NCBI GenBank assembly: GCA_946480055.1
Contig: CAMLID010000034.1
Location: forward strand, 1-33,193
Direction of reading: 5' to 3'
Source of the DNA: an uncultured Lysobacter sp.
GTDB taxonomy: Bacteria; Pseudomonadota; Gammaproteobacteria; Xanthomonadales; Xanthomonadaceae
Length of the DNA stretch: 33,193 nt
Shown: positions 1-7,360 of the stretch, piece after piece
Layout of the letters: every line of letters begins with the position of its first letter
How positions within the stretch are numbered: position 1 is the first letter of the stretch
Notes under the pieces: model-generated
Told to the model about the DNA's origin: nothing
The model's database searches: none
What the model saw: only the letters and a program-made list of their open reading frames with translations
Program-made: the position numbers and the translations under genes

Positions 1-2
1 CC

Positions 3-581
3 GGCCTGGTGATGATGAGCGTGATCCAGAACAGCTACGGCAACATCTCCTCGAGTTTCTTCGGCGCCAAGTTCGGCCGCCACGTCGAGGAACTGTTGGT
101 CAGCCCGATGCCGAACTGGGTGATCCTGACCGGCTACGTCGCCGGCGCGGTGCTGCGCGGGCTGATGGTCGGCACGATCGTGCTGCTGATCGCGATGTGC
201 TTCACCAAGGTCAGCGTGCCGCATCCGTTCGTGACCCTCACCACCGTACTGCTGGGCGCGACCATCTTCTCGCTGGCCGGCTTCATCAACGCGGTGTACG
301 CCAAGAAGTTCGACGACGTCGCGATCGTGCCGACCTTCATCCTGACCCCGCTGACCTATCTGGGCGGCGTGTTCTATTCGGTCAAGCTGCTGCCGCCGTG
401 GGCCGAGGCCATGACCCACGCCAATCCGATCTTCTACATGGTCAACGCCTTCCGCTACGGCCTGCTCGGCAGCAGCGACGTGCCGCTGTGGGTGGCGTAT
501 GTGCTGATGCTGGGCTTCGTCGCCGCGCTGGCGACGCTGGGGCTGTGGCTGCTCAAGCGTGGCGTGGGCCTGCGCAGTTGA
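3..581 (+). CDS. ABC-2 type transporter permease, 5'-truncated by window edge
   Basis: This is the C-terminal part of an ABC transporter inner-membrane permease of the ABC-2 (YadH-like) type, which with a separate ATPase exports an unidentified substrate. The frame is open from base 3, so the true start lies outside the window. About 192 residues remain. They begin with an SYGNISSSFFGAKFGR stretch and a VEELLVSPMP segment, typical of the loop after the second membrane helix in this family, followed by four hydrophobic segments (around the GYVAGAVLRGLMVGTIVLLI, TTVLLGATIFSLAGF, TFILTPLTYLGGVFYSV and VAYVLMLGFVAALATLGLW stretches). The LTYLGGVFYS and NPIFYMVNAFRYG motifs are characteristic of YadH proteins. 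The ATPase gene is presumably just upstream. Family is confident; substrate is unknown. Confidence 0.9.
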   Translation, partial: GLVMMSVIQNSYGNISSSFFGAKFGRHVEELLVSPMPNWVILTGYVAGAVLRGLMVGTIVLLIAMCFTKVSVPHPFVTLTTVLLGATIFSLAGFINAVYAKKFDDVAIVPTFILTPLTYLGGVFYSVKLLPPWAEAMTHANPIFYMVNAFRYGLLGSSDVPLWVAYVLMLGFVAALATLGLWLLKRGVGLRS

Positions 582-982
582 GTTGGCGCGGGATCGCGCT
601 CGCTTCGATCTTGGGCGCGGGCGTTTGCGCCCCAGCGCTCGCCGCACCGGCGTCTGATGCGACCGAAAGTGTCCTGCACGAGCGGGCGATGGACGACGGC
701 ACCCGCCTGACCCGGGCCTCGCTGTGCGGTTACGGGGAGCCCGAGCTGGAGCGCTTGAATGAAGGTTTGCGCGCCGCAGCCGAGGCGCGCTTTCTAGCGG
801 CCGGGCGCGAGTTCGACCAGGGCACCTACGACGCGAGCTTCTATGCCGGCATGCAACGGGCCATGAGCCAGTTGCTGCAACTGCCGTCGGAGCAGGTCGA
901 AGACATGCAGCGCTACCGCGCGATGCACTGTGCGCAGGTGCGCAGCGAGATCGACGCGCTGCTGGCCGAGACTGCGCCGTAG
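578..982 (+). CDS. small exported protein of unknown function
   Basis: I do not recognise this family. The frame encodes about 134 residues if it starts at TTG 578, which overlaps the permease stop as TTGA, a coupling arrangement like ATGA. From that start the first ~23 residues form a signal peptide: a short basic stretch (SWRG), a hydrophobic core and an APALA cleavage region. The mature part is mostly helical and charged, with two cysteines (in LCGYGEPE and MHCAQ) that could form a disulphide in the periplasm. There is no ATG that would retain the signal sequence, and no clear Shine-Dalgarno, so start choice rests on the signal peptide and the overlap. Coupling suggests cotranscription with the transporter, though no functional link is shown. 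Confidence 0.6.
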   Translation: MSWRGIALASILGAGVCAPALAAPASDATESVLHERAMDDGTRLTRASLCGYGEPELERLNEGLRAAAEARFLAAGREFDQGTYDASFYAGMQRAMSQLLQLPSEQVEDMQRYRAMHCAQVRSEIDALLAETAP

Positions 983-1014
983 TCGTCCGTTGACGCAGAC
1001 GAGGAGAGCCGGCG

Positions 1015-1785
1015 GTGCGTATCGAATCGATCGACTATCGCGAACCGTGTCGCTACCGGCCGGTGGATACCTTCAGCCATCTGCGGCTGAGCGAGATCGG
1101 CTCGCTGCGCGAAGTGTTGGCGGTACTGGATGGATTGCGGAAGGACCAGCCGGGAGTCCGCTTCCTGTGCACCCTCGATGACCTGGGTCAGTGTTGCTAT
1201 ACCAGCGGGCATGCCGGCGACGACGAGCGGCTTCGGCTGGACGCCGATATCGACTTCGACGATCCGCACGCCGTGCATGCCTGGGAGGCGAGCAAGCTCG
1301 CGCACATAGCGGCTCAGCTGCAGGCGCCGCAGCACCGGTTGAGTTGGGACGAGGTCGCAGGAACGCAGGACGCCGGCGACGAAGGCATCCAGACCTTGCT
1401 GGCGACGAACCGCGACCCGGACGTGGTGCTGGACAAGGTGGTCTATGTGCAGCGCCTGCCCGTAGCGAGCGACGACCTGCTGATCGCGGGCCTGCCGAAC
1501 GGCTACTTCACCTGCGACTGGGACGTGTTCCAGAACCACGCCGTGATCCGGCACCTGCAGGAGCGCTATGCTTACCGCTTCTTCGGCATTGGCGCCTCCT
1601 GGCTCGGCTTCGTGCGCGAGCGACCCATGCGCGCAGACGACGCCGACCGTCTTGTGATCGAACTGCGCCGGCTGTACGGACAAGCCGACGAGACCCGGCA
1701 GGTCGCGACTTGGCAGGAACTGTCGCTAACGCTGCAGCGCAGCGAGGTCTTGCTGCTGGGGTACACCGAGAACTTCGCGGACTGA
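1015..1785 (+). CDS. hypothetical cytoplasmic protein, 256 aa
   Basis: Function not recognised. The start is GTG 1015, preceded by a good Shine-Dalgarno (GAGGAGAG, about 1001-1008). The protein is acidic, has no signal peptide or membrane segment, and opens with MRIESIDYREPCRYRP. An LCTLDDLGQCCYTSGH stretch near residue 52 holds three of its cysteines. The second half has a WDVFQNHAVIRHL segment and a hydrophobic FFGIGASWLGFVRER stretch, suggesting a compact globular fold resembling the SMI1/DUF-type small proteins common in Lysobacter, but I cannot assign a named domain. It lies 32 bases after the preceding gene on the same strand and converges on the regulator at 1865-3871. Codon use is like its neighbours. 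Confidence 0.75.
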   Translation: MRIESIDYREPCRYRPVDTFSHLRLSEIGSLREVLAVLDGLRKDQPGVRFLCTLDDLGQCCYTSGHAGDDERLRLDADIDFDDPHAVHAWEASKLAHIAAQLQAPQHRLSWDEVAGTQDAGDEGIQTLLATNRDPDVVLDKVVYVQRLPVASDDLLIAGLPNGYFTCDWDVFQNHAVIRHLQERYAYRFFGIGASWLGFVRERPMRADDADRLVIELRRLYGQADETRQVATWQELSLTLQRSEVLLLGYTENFAD

Positions 1786-1864
1786 GCCGGCCCGCGGCTG
1801 CTCGCGGCCTCAGGCCGAACGCATTGCGACATCCGAGCCGCAGGCGTGCCGCGCTCCGCATCGC

Positions 1865-3871
1865 TCAATCGCACACCGCCCCATCCGCGCCATTGGAATG
1901 GCACAGCTGCGGCCAGCCGTGTTCGCGCCACAACGCGATCAGCCCGCTACGGCGCAGGTAGGCCTGAAACGCCGGATCCTGACGCAGCGCGCGCGACTCG
2001 GGCTGCCACAGCACCCACTGGTACGAGGCGTAGCCCGCGCGCTGCACCGCATCCAGGCTGTCGATGTCGCGTGGGTAGTCGCGCACCGGCAGCAATAGAC
2101 GGGTGAAGTCGTAGTGGACCTGACCGTAGCGCGGATTACGTTCGGAGTACTCGATCGCCGGCAGCACCGCCGGCCAGCGCGAAGGATCCTGCAGCGCCGC
2201 CGCCGCGGCGATTTCGGAGTTGCGCCAGGGCTGGTCCGAGGGCAGGGCGTCGGCGATGCGCGCGGCGGTGGCGTAATCGCGGCGCCAGATCGCGTTGAAG
2301 TAGCGCGCGGTCTGGGACTGGACCGGGTCGGCCATGGCCAGGTGCGACTGCGCCTCGTCGTGACGGCCCAGGGTGTCCAGCATCCGTCCACGCCAGAAAT
2401 GCAGCGCCGGATCGTAGGGCGCGATCAGCAGGACGTCGTCGATCTCGCGCAGGGCCTGGTCGACATAGCCCATCGACGCCAGGCGTTGCGCATGGGCGCC
2501 GCGCCATGGGGTGTCCGAAGGCGTCTGTGCGATCGAACGCTGCGACAGCGACAGGCATTCCTCCCACTGCTGTTCGCGGCAGGCGCGGTTGGCCAGCACG
2601 CCCAGCGCTTCGGGTTGTTGCGGGTCCAGCTTCAGGGCGGTGGCGGCGGCTTGTTCGGCTTCGCTGCGTAGTTCGTTGCGACCGGGCTCCGGCGCCAGCG
2701 AGCGCAGCCACAGCTTGGCCGACAGCGAACCCCAGGCGCGTGCGTAGCCGGGGTGTTCGCGCAGCAATTCGCGCAACGCGGCTTCGGACGGCAGGCTGGC
2801 GGAACTGGTGTTGCGCAGCCCGCCCGGCGAGGCGTTGCGCGCGATCAGGTAGCGTTGATAGAGCGCCGGGTCCTCGTCCTTGGGCGGCGCCGGCGGCTTC
2901 TGGCTGAGCTGGCGCTGCATCGCATTGCCGATCGCGTAGGCGATGTTGCGCTGGATCACGAAGATGTCGCGGAACTCGCGGTCCAGGTCCTGCGTCCACA
3001 GGGTGCGGTCGCTGGCGGCCTCGACCAGGCGCAGGCTGATGCGTAGGCGCTCGCCGTCCTGGCGCACGCTGCCTTCGAGCACGTGGGTGGCGCGCAGGCG
3101 GCGCGCGATCTCGGCCAGCGGCAGTTGGGTGTCGCGGAACTGGACCGAGGACGTGTGCGAGGTCACGCGCAGGCCGTCGATGCGCGCGAGCAGGCCGATC
3201 AGCTCCTCGCTGAGGCCGTCGGCGAAGTCGCGGCTGCGCGGGTCGTCGCCGAACGTGCGCAGCGGCAGCACCGCGAGTACCGGCACGGTCTCGTTGTGGG
3301 CGGCAACGGTGTCGGTCGGCTTGGCGCCGCCGGCGCGGTCGCCGCCGTAACGCCACCAGACGCCGGCGCCGGCGGCGAGCAGCAAGGCCATCGTCGCCAG
3401 TACGGCGATGCGGCCGAGTGGCCGGCGCTGCGGGGCCGGCGGATGATCGCTGGCGCGACGCAGCGGCGGTTCCGCGCTGGGCTTGCTTTCGACCGGCGGC
3501 GCCGCGACCGCCTCGGTATCGGCAGCAGGAGCCGCCGCCGCCGGCAGATCGAAGCGATAGCCGTAGCCGTGCACGGTGTGCAAGTAGCGCGGCGCCTGCG
3601 CTTCCTCGCCCAAGGCATGGCGCAGCAGGGTCATGACCCGGTTCAGCACGCCTGGGGTGACGTGGCGGTGGCCCCAGACGGCGTCGAGGATCTCGTCGCG
3701 CGCGTACACCCGCCCGGGCGAGCCGGCCAGCAAGGCCAGCACCGCGAACGCCTTGGGTTCCAGCGCCTGGGCTTCGCCGCCACGCAACAGCCGGTGGCCG
3801 CTGCGGTCGATCACGATGTCGTCGAAGATCAACGGGGCCAGGTCGGACGGCGGTGGGTCGGTTGGGCTCAT
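1865..3871 (-). CDS. CadC/ToxR-like membrane-anchored winged-helix regulator with TolB-like and TPR regions
   Basis: This is a one-component transmembrane transcription regulator of 668 residues. Residues ~14-108 form an OmpR/PhoB-type winged helix: FDDIVIDRSGHRLL, then LEPKAFAVLALL, then the recognition helix around VLNRVMTLLRHALG, ending HTVHGYGYRF. A Pro/Ala-rich linker leads to one membrane helix (~154-173). The periplasmic side begins with a FlgO/TolB-like domain (~197-320; VLAVLPLRTFGDD, FADGLSEELIGLLAR, THVLEGSVR) and continues with TPR-like helices to the C-terminus. This architecture is common in Xanthomonadaceae as regulators sensing an envelope signal. The target genes are unknown; the divergent small exported gene at 4073 is the nearest candidate. 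The start is the ATG at 3871, which keeps the whole DNA-binding domain. Confidence 0.9.
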   Translation of the reverse strand: MSPTDPPPSDLAPLIFDDIVIDRSGHRLLRGGEAQALEPKAFAVLALLAGSPGRVYARDEILDAVWGHRHVTPGVLNRVMTLLRHALGEEAQAPRYLHTVHGYGYRFDLPAAAAPAADTEAVAAPPVESKPSAEPPLRRASDHPPAPQRRPLGRIAVLATMALLLAAGAGVWWRYGGDRAGGAKPTDTVAAHNETVPVLAVLPLRTFGDDPRSRDFADGLSEELIGLLARIDGLRVTSHTSSVQFRDTQLPLAEIARRLRATHVLEGSVRQDGERLRISLRLVEAASDRTLWTQDLDREFRDIFVIQRNIAYAIGNAMQRQLSQKPPAPPKDEDPALYQRYLIARNASPGGLRNTSSASLPSEAALRELLREHPGYARAWGSLSAKLWLRSLAPEPGRNELRSEAEQAAATALKLDPQQPEALGVLANRACREQQWEECLSLSQRSIAQTPSDTPWRGAHAQRLASMGYVDQALREIDDVLLIAPYDPALHFWRGRMLDTLGRHDEAQSHLAMADPVQSQTARYFNAIWRRDYATAARIADALPSDQPWRNSEIAAAAALQDPSRWPAVLPAIEYSERNPRYGQVHYDFTRLLLPVRDYPRDIDSLDAVQRAGYASYQWVLWQPESRALRQDPAFQAYLRRSGLIALWREHGWPQLCHSNGADGAVCD

Positions 3872-3939
3872 GGAGTGGGGGCAGGGGCCATCGGGGGACG
3901 GGCCATTAACGTTTACGCAAAGGCGGTGATGACCCGGCC

Positions 3940-3958
3940 TAAGCTTTTCCCAAGCTTA
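3940..3958. promoter_or_regulatory. inverted repeat upstream of the CadC-like regulator
   Basis: A perfect inverted repeat TAAGCTT-N5-AAGCTTA lies about 70 bases upstream of the regulator start, in the divergent intergenic region with the small exported gene. It is AT-rich against a very GC-rich background, so it may be an operator for autoregulation or part of a promoter. No direct evidence of binding. Confidence 0.35.
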
Positions 3959-3997
3959 GATCCGCGCCCTCAGGCTTCCCAGTGACCTTCCTCATAC

Positions 3998-4019
3998 CGC
4001 CCTCAAGACCGTGAGGGCG
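3998..4019. promoter_or_regulatory. hairpin in the leader of the small exported gene
   Basis: CGCCCTCA and TGAGGGCG form an 8-bp perfect stem with a 6-base loop, 54 bases upstream of ATG 4073. No T-run follows on either strand, so it is not a classical terminator. It could be a 5'-leader structure or an operator. Confidence 0.3.
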
Positions 4020-4072
4020 CGCGGCGCGAGCCTATGCGAGCCGGGTCGTCCGGCGCCTTTGGACCCCACGCC

Positions 4073-4366
4073 ATGAACCTCGCCACTTTGTCCCTGGCCG
4101 CCGCGCTCGCGCTGATCGCCGCGCCTGCCGCCGCCACGCCGCCGCAAACCGTGTCGCTGCTGATCGACTGCGAACGTCCGGCACTGCCCGACCAGCAGGC
4201 GGTCGCACGCCTGACCGGCATCGACAACCTCAGCCAGGCCTACGCGGTGCGCGCGCGGCTGATGGCCGACGCCAGTCGCGCCTGCCACCGCGACGGCGCG
4301 CGGCACGTGCGCCTCGTGCTCGCGCCGCAGGCCGGCGACGCACGCCGGCTCGCCGCTACCCGTTAA
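4073..4366 (+). CDS. small exported protein, possibly UrcA-like
   Basis: This encodes 97 residues from ATG 4073. An in-frame ATG at 4034 would add 13 residues before the signal peptide and is less likely. Residues 1-~20 (MNLATLSLAAALALIAAPAAA) form a signal peptide with an AAA cleavage region. The mature part has two cysteines (IDCERP and RACHRDG) and a DNLSQAYAVRARLMADASRAC stretch that resembles the DL..S..G...L..RI..AA..VC pattern of UrcA family proteins, small periplasmic proteins of unknown function common in this group. The resemblance is by eye and weak. The gene is divergent from the CadC-like regulator and 58 bases ahead of the lipoprotein gene, so it could be that regulator's target. 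Confidence 0.65.
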   Translation: MNLATLSLAAALALIAAPAAATPPQTVSLLIDCERPALPDQQAVARLTGIDNLSQAYAVRARLMADASRACHRDGARHVRLVLAPQAGDARRLAATR

Positions 4367-4424
4367 CCCCGTGCGCACGCCGCATGCGTTCTACTGGCGA
4401 CCTCGAACGATCCGGAGCCACCGC

Positions 4425-4952
4425 ATGCGCCTGTCCTTTCTGTCCGCTGCTCTTCTGGGTGCGGCTTCCCTGAGCGCCGCCCTGGCCGGTTGCGCCGGCA
4501 CCGACGCCGGCAAGAGCGCGGCACCGACCGAACCGGCCACGACCGCGACGGATACCGCCGCGCCGGCCGAACGCCCGGCCGCCAAGATCGCCGCGGACCA
4601 GGTCGGCAAGGTCAGCCCGGTGCCGGCGTTCAAGGGTTTCGGCGAGCACTGGTCGGTCGACATCCAGGCCAGCGGCGACGACTTCGACCACACCGTGGCC
4701 CTGACCTGGGGCTCGGGCAGCTACAACGCGACCGGCCACGCGCGCTACAAGGGCCGGCCCGCCGGCGCGCCGAGCTCGCCGATCGTGCTCAGCGGCGAGC
4801 TGGCCACCGCCCAGGGCGCCAAGCCCATGACCATCGAGATTTCGCGCAAGGACTGCACCGACGACGGCGACCGTCCGCACCAGCACAGCGTGCGCGTGCT
4901 GGTCGAAGGCATGGACCCGATGCAGGGTTGCGGCGACCTCGCGGTGTACTGA
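4425..4952 (+). CDS. COG3650-type lipoprotein
   Basis: A predicted lipoprotein of 175 residues. From ATG 4425 the signal sequence ends in the lipobox L-A-G-C, with Cys23 as the lipidated residue; an in-frame upstream ATG at 4371 would put a charged extension before it and is rejected. An Ala/Thr/Pro-rich linker follows, then a domain with FKGFGEHWSVDIQ, a YNATGHARYKG strand and a C-terminal C-x-D-x(3)-D...H-x-H-x-V-x-V...GCGD pattern. That pattern, and the W near the start of the domain, match the uncharacterised COG3650 envelope proteins. The gene at 6469 shares it. The ECF41-type promoter starts 23 bases after the stop codon. Function is unknown; an envelope location is well supported. Confidence 0.8.
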   Translation: MRLSFLSAALLGAASLSAALAGCAGTDAGKSAAPTEPATTATDTAAPAERPAAKIAADQVGKVSPVPAFKGFGEHWSVDIQASGDDFDHTVALTWGSGSYNATGHARYKGRPAGAPSSPIVLSGELATAQGAKPMTIEISRKDCTDDGDRPHQHSVRVLVEGMDPMQGCGDLAVY

Positions 4953-4974
4953 TCGCGGCCGCTCCGCGGCGGCA

Positions 4975-5001
4975 TGTCACAGCGCCGCGGGCTGGATCGT
5001 C
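4975..5001 (+). promoter_or_regulatory. ECF41-type promoter upstream of the AhpD-like/sigma operon
   Basis: TGTCACA (4975-4981), exactly 16 bases, then CGTC (4998-5001). This matches the published ECF41 promoter pattern (TGTCACA in the -35 region and CGTC in the -10 region). It sits ~43 bases ahead of the AhpD-like gene start and directly upstream of the operon that encodes an ECF41 sigma factor, the usual position for autoregulation. A GACGGA-ATGA-TCCGTC inverted repeat at 5012-5027 lies in the likely leader. Confidence 0.8.
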
Positions 5002-5043
5002 GTTCCAGTAAGACGGAATGATCCGTCATCCCTGGAGCGACCC

Positions 5044-5484
5044 ATGAACGACACCGCCGCCGCACGCCCGATCAACTACCAGCGCGAAATCCCCGACGTC
5101 CTGCAGGCCATGGGCAGCGTGCACCGCGCCATGGACGGCTACGGCCTGGAACGCGGCCTGCATCATCTGGTGCAGCTGCGCGCGTCGCAGATCAACCGCT
5201 GCGACTATTGCATCAAGCTGCACACCCGCGAGGCGCTGGAGGACGGCGAAACCGGCTTGCGCCTGGAGCGGCTCGCCGACTGGAGCCAGGCCACGGAGTT
5301 CAACGAACGCGAACGCGCCGCGCTGGCCTGGACCGAAGCCCTGACCCGGCTCGAACCCGGCGCCGAACTGGGGCCGCTGCGCGCGCAGCTGCGTGAGCAC
5401 TTCAGCGACAATGAGATCGGAGTGCTGACCTCAAGCGTGGCGATGATCAATCTGTGGAACCGGATCCAGGTGTCGAGGCACTGA
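5044..5484 (+). CDS. carboxymuconolactone decarboxylase/AhpD-family protein
   Basis: A 146-residue cytoplasmic protein of the CMD/AhpD-like fold, a family that includes alkylhydroperoxidases using a redox-active CxxC pair. Here C53-D-Y-C56 with H60 (CDYCIKLH) gives the CxxCxxxH core, preceded by LRASQINR. In M. tuberculosis AhpD the proton-relay glutamate lies 12 residues before the first cysteine; the equivalent position is H41 here, a departure that may change activity. A Shine-Dalgarno TGGAG (5033-5037) sits six bases before ATG 5044. The stop codon overlaps the sigma factor start (TGATG). Such genes are the classic partners of ECF41 sigma factors. The natural substrate is unknown. Confidence 0.93.
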   Translation: MNDTAAARPINYQREIPDVLQAMGSVHRAMDGYGLERGLHHLVQLRASQINRCDYCIKLHTREALEDGETGLRLERLADWSQATEFNERERAALAWTEALTRLEPGAELGPLRAQLREHFSDNEIGVLTSSVAMINLWNRIQVSRH

Positions 5485-6383
5485 TGCAGGCAGGCAGCCA
5501 CAACGACGACGCCGGCCTGGCGTTCGAAACCCATCGCGGCCTGCTGACCGGCCTGGCCTACCGCATCCTCGGCACGCGCGCCGACGCCGAGGACGCGGTC
5601 CAGGACACCTACCTGAAGTGGCAGGACGCCGACCGCGCCGTGATCGACAACCCGGCCTCGTGGCTGACGACGATCTGCACCCGCCGCTGCATCGACCTGC
5701 TGCGCGCCGCACACCGCACCCGCGTGGACTACGTCGGTTCCTGGCTGCCCGAGCCCATCCACAGCGCCAGCGACGACCAGCCCGAGGCCGCGCTGTCGCT
5801 GGCCTCGTCTCTGAGCACCGCCTTCCTGCTGCTGCTGGAACGGCTGACGCCGAAGGAGCGCGCGGCCTATCTGCTGTACGAGATCTTCGACGTGCCGTAT
5901 CCGCAGATCGCGCGCACCCTGGAACTGCAGGAAGCGGCCTGCCGCAAGCTGGTCTCGCGCGCCAAGGCGCACGTCGAGCAGGGCGGGGTGCGCCATGTCA
6001 CCCCGTTGCAGCGCCAGGACCAACTGCTGGCCGCGTTCGAGGGCGCCATCGTCAGCGGCCGCACCGACGCCTTCGCCGTGCTGCTGGCCGACGACATCGA
6101 GCTGCGCGCCGACAGCGGCGGCAAGGTGCCCACGCGCCTGGACGTGATGCACGGCCGCGAGCAGGTGCTGGACTTCGTGCTCGGCTCGCTGCGCCAGTAC
6201 TGGGGCGAATACCGCTGGACCGTGTCCGACCTCAACGGCGCGCGCGGCGTGATCCTGGAACACGAGGGCCACGTCGCCGCCTCGCTGTCCTTCGCCTACG
6301 ACGAGGACGGCCGCGCGACCCGCATCTACATCATGCGCAATCCGGACAAGCTCGCCGCCCTGGACGCGCCGGCCATCGTCTGA
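5484..6383 (+). CDS. ECF41-family RNA polymerase sigma factor with fused SnoaL-like domain
   Basis: This is a 299-residue extracytoplasmic-function sigma factor. Region sigma2 spans ~14-80 (LAYRILGTRADAEDAVQDTY), sigma4 ~108-162 (LTPKERAAYLLYEIFDVPY, then the helix-turn-helix), and the C-terminus (~175-290) is a SnoaL/NTF2-like domain. The three ECF41 signatures are all present: WLPEP (87-91) between the sigma regions, DSGGK (210-214; usual form DGGGK), and NPDKL (286-290). In ECF41 proteins the C-terminal domain replaces an anti-sigma factor and both activates and restrains the sigma. The gene overlaps the AhpD-like gene (TGATG), showing translational coupling, and that operon has a perfect ECF41-type promoter. 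The activating signal is unknown. Confidence 0.95.
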   Translation: MQAGSHNDDAGLAFETHRGLLTGLAYRILGTRADAEDAVQDTYLKWQDADRAVIDNPASWLTTICTRRCIDLLRAAHRTRVDYVGSWLPEPIHSASDDQPEAALSLASSLSTAFLLLLERLTPKERAAYLLYEIFDVPYPQIARTLELQEAACRKLVSRAKAHVEQGGVRHVTPLQRQDQLLAAFEGAIVSGRTDAFAVLLADDIELRADSGGKVPTRLDVMHGREQVLDFVLGSLRQYWGEYRWTVSDLNGARGVILEHEGHVAASLSFAYDEDGRATRIYIMRNPDKLAALDAPAIV

Positions 6384-6461
6384 GCGTCGGCACGGATTCA
6401 CGCGCGTCCCCGCCGGACGTTGGAGACGGTAGACGGCAAGACCGCCGTCGCCGTCCCAGGA

Positions 6462-6491
6462 GTCGTCCATGCGTGAGTCGTCCATGCGTGT
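6462..6491 (+). repeat. tandem 15-bp duplication across a start codon
   Basis: The 15-mer beginning GTCGTCCATGCGTG occurs twice back to back (6462-6476 and 6477-6491, one mismatch at the last base). Being a multiple of three, it supplies two in-frame ATG codons (6469 and 6484). The Shine-Dalgarno AGGAG (6458-6462) is correctly spaced only for the first. Confidence 0.8.
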
Positions 6492-6924
6492 CCCCGTCGT
6501 TGCGGCCGCCGGTCTGGTCTTCGCTGCCGCGCTCAGCCTGTGGCCGGCGCCGGTGCGCTCGGCCGATCCGGTCATTCCCCGTTTCCCGGCGCCGGTGTTC
6601 CGCGGCGGCAACCAGGGCTGGGGCCTGATCTTCGACAGCAGCGTCAAGCCGCTGCGTTACTCCCTGGTGGTGCCGCAGCTGGCCGGCGTCGCCCACGGCG
6701 GCCTGAACCAGGACCCGCAGGTGCCGTCGCAGCCCGGTCGCTACACCCTGGTCGGTCGCATCAACATCAACGGCCAGCTGCGCGAGCTGGTGGTGCGGAT
6801 CAACAAGGCCGCCGCAGGCAAGAGCTGCCTGGACAGCGCCGGCAAGGCCCATCCCTATGCGGTGATCGTCGGCGCGGCGCAAACGGCCAACTGGTACGGC
6901 TGTGGTGACTTCAGCGCGCAATGA
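6469..6924 (+). CDS. COG3650-like exported protein
   Basis: A 151-residue secreted protein. AGGAG at 6458-6462 stands six bases before ATG 6469, so I use that start; ATG 6484 arises from a 15-bp duplication. A signal peptide (to about residue 32, ending VRSA) precedes the mature domain. The domain has GGNQGWGLIF near its start and a C-terminal C-L-D-S-A-G-K-A-H-P-Y...YGCGD pattern. This matches the end of the lipoprotein at 4425-4952 (C-x-D...H...V-x-V...GCGD) and the wider COG3650 family, so the two are probably paralogues, one lipidated and one soluble. It lies 85 bases after the ECF41 sigma factor gene and may be read from the same transcript. Function unknown. Confidence 0.8.
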   Translation: MRESSMRVPVVAAAGLVFAAALSLWPAPVRSADPVIPRFPAPVFRGGNQGWGLIFDSSVKPLRYSLVVPQLAGVAHGGLNQDPQVPSQPGRYTLVGRININGQLRELVVRINKAAAGKSCLDSAGKAHPYAVIVGAAQTANWYGCGDFSAQ

Positions 6925-7162
6925 GCGCGGTCGCGGGCGCCGCGTCCCATGGTTGGGGCTGCTCGCGTTCGTGCTCGCCGGCCTGGGCCTGCCTCCGGTC
7001 CCTGCGACGGGCGCCGCCGGCCTCCGCCCGATCGCCCGCGACACAGCCGTGGACTGTGTGGCGATGGAAGCGACGGCGGCGGCCCAGGCCGGGGTTTGCG
7101 AGGAAACGGCGGCGGTGTTGTTCGCGTCGGCGGGCGAAGCGGGCGGCGGCAGCGGACGTTAG
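6902..7162 (+). CDS. possible small exported protein
   Basis: An 86-residue frame starting at GTG 6902, overlapping the preceding gene by 23 bases. It has the outline of a signal peptide: a strongly basic N-terminus (RNERGRGRR), a hydrophobic core (WLGLLAFVLAGLGLP) and a possible ATGA cleavage region. The short mature part has two cysteines (VDC and GVC) and an Ala/Gly-rich tail. No homology recognised, no Shine-Dalgarno clear for the start. It may be a real cotranslated peptide or a chance frame in GC-rich DNA. Confidence 0.35.
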   Translation: MVTSARNERGRGRRVPWLGLLAFVLAGLGLPPVPATGAAGLRPIARDTAVDCVAMEATAAAQAGVCEETAAVLFASAGEAGGGSGR

Positions 7163-7203
7163 CTGGAGCGCGCCTGCGGGTGGCGCCGCGTTTCGGGTTG
7201 CGT

Positions 7204-7308
7204 GGTCGCGGCTCGCACCGCTCCTACAGGGAGCCAGGAGGCGGCCGGGTCGACGGGCTTGCGCGGTGGTGGGGGTAGCGCGGTCGCGGCTTACGCCGCT
7301 CCTACCCC
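7204..7308. repeat. two palindromic repeats downstream of tatD
   Basis: Two copies (about 7204-7229 and 7281-7308) of the window's main dispersed palindrome, here in the orientation reading GGTCGCGGCTTACGCCGCTC followed by CTAC. They lie between the converging small exported gene and tatD. They are REP-like: imperfect hairpins ~28 bp long found only between genes. Confidence 0.75.
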
Positions 7309-7360
7309 ACGGCGGGATCCGTTCGCTTCGACTTCGGACGGAAACGTCGCGCGCGGCCGC

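Noticed and set aside
5205..6647. 480-codon minus-strand frame opposite the AhpD-like and ECF41 genes
   Set aside because: Low-complexity shadow translation with no domain; the plus strand encodes two recognised families with proper start signals.
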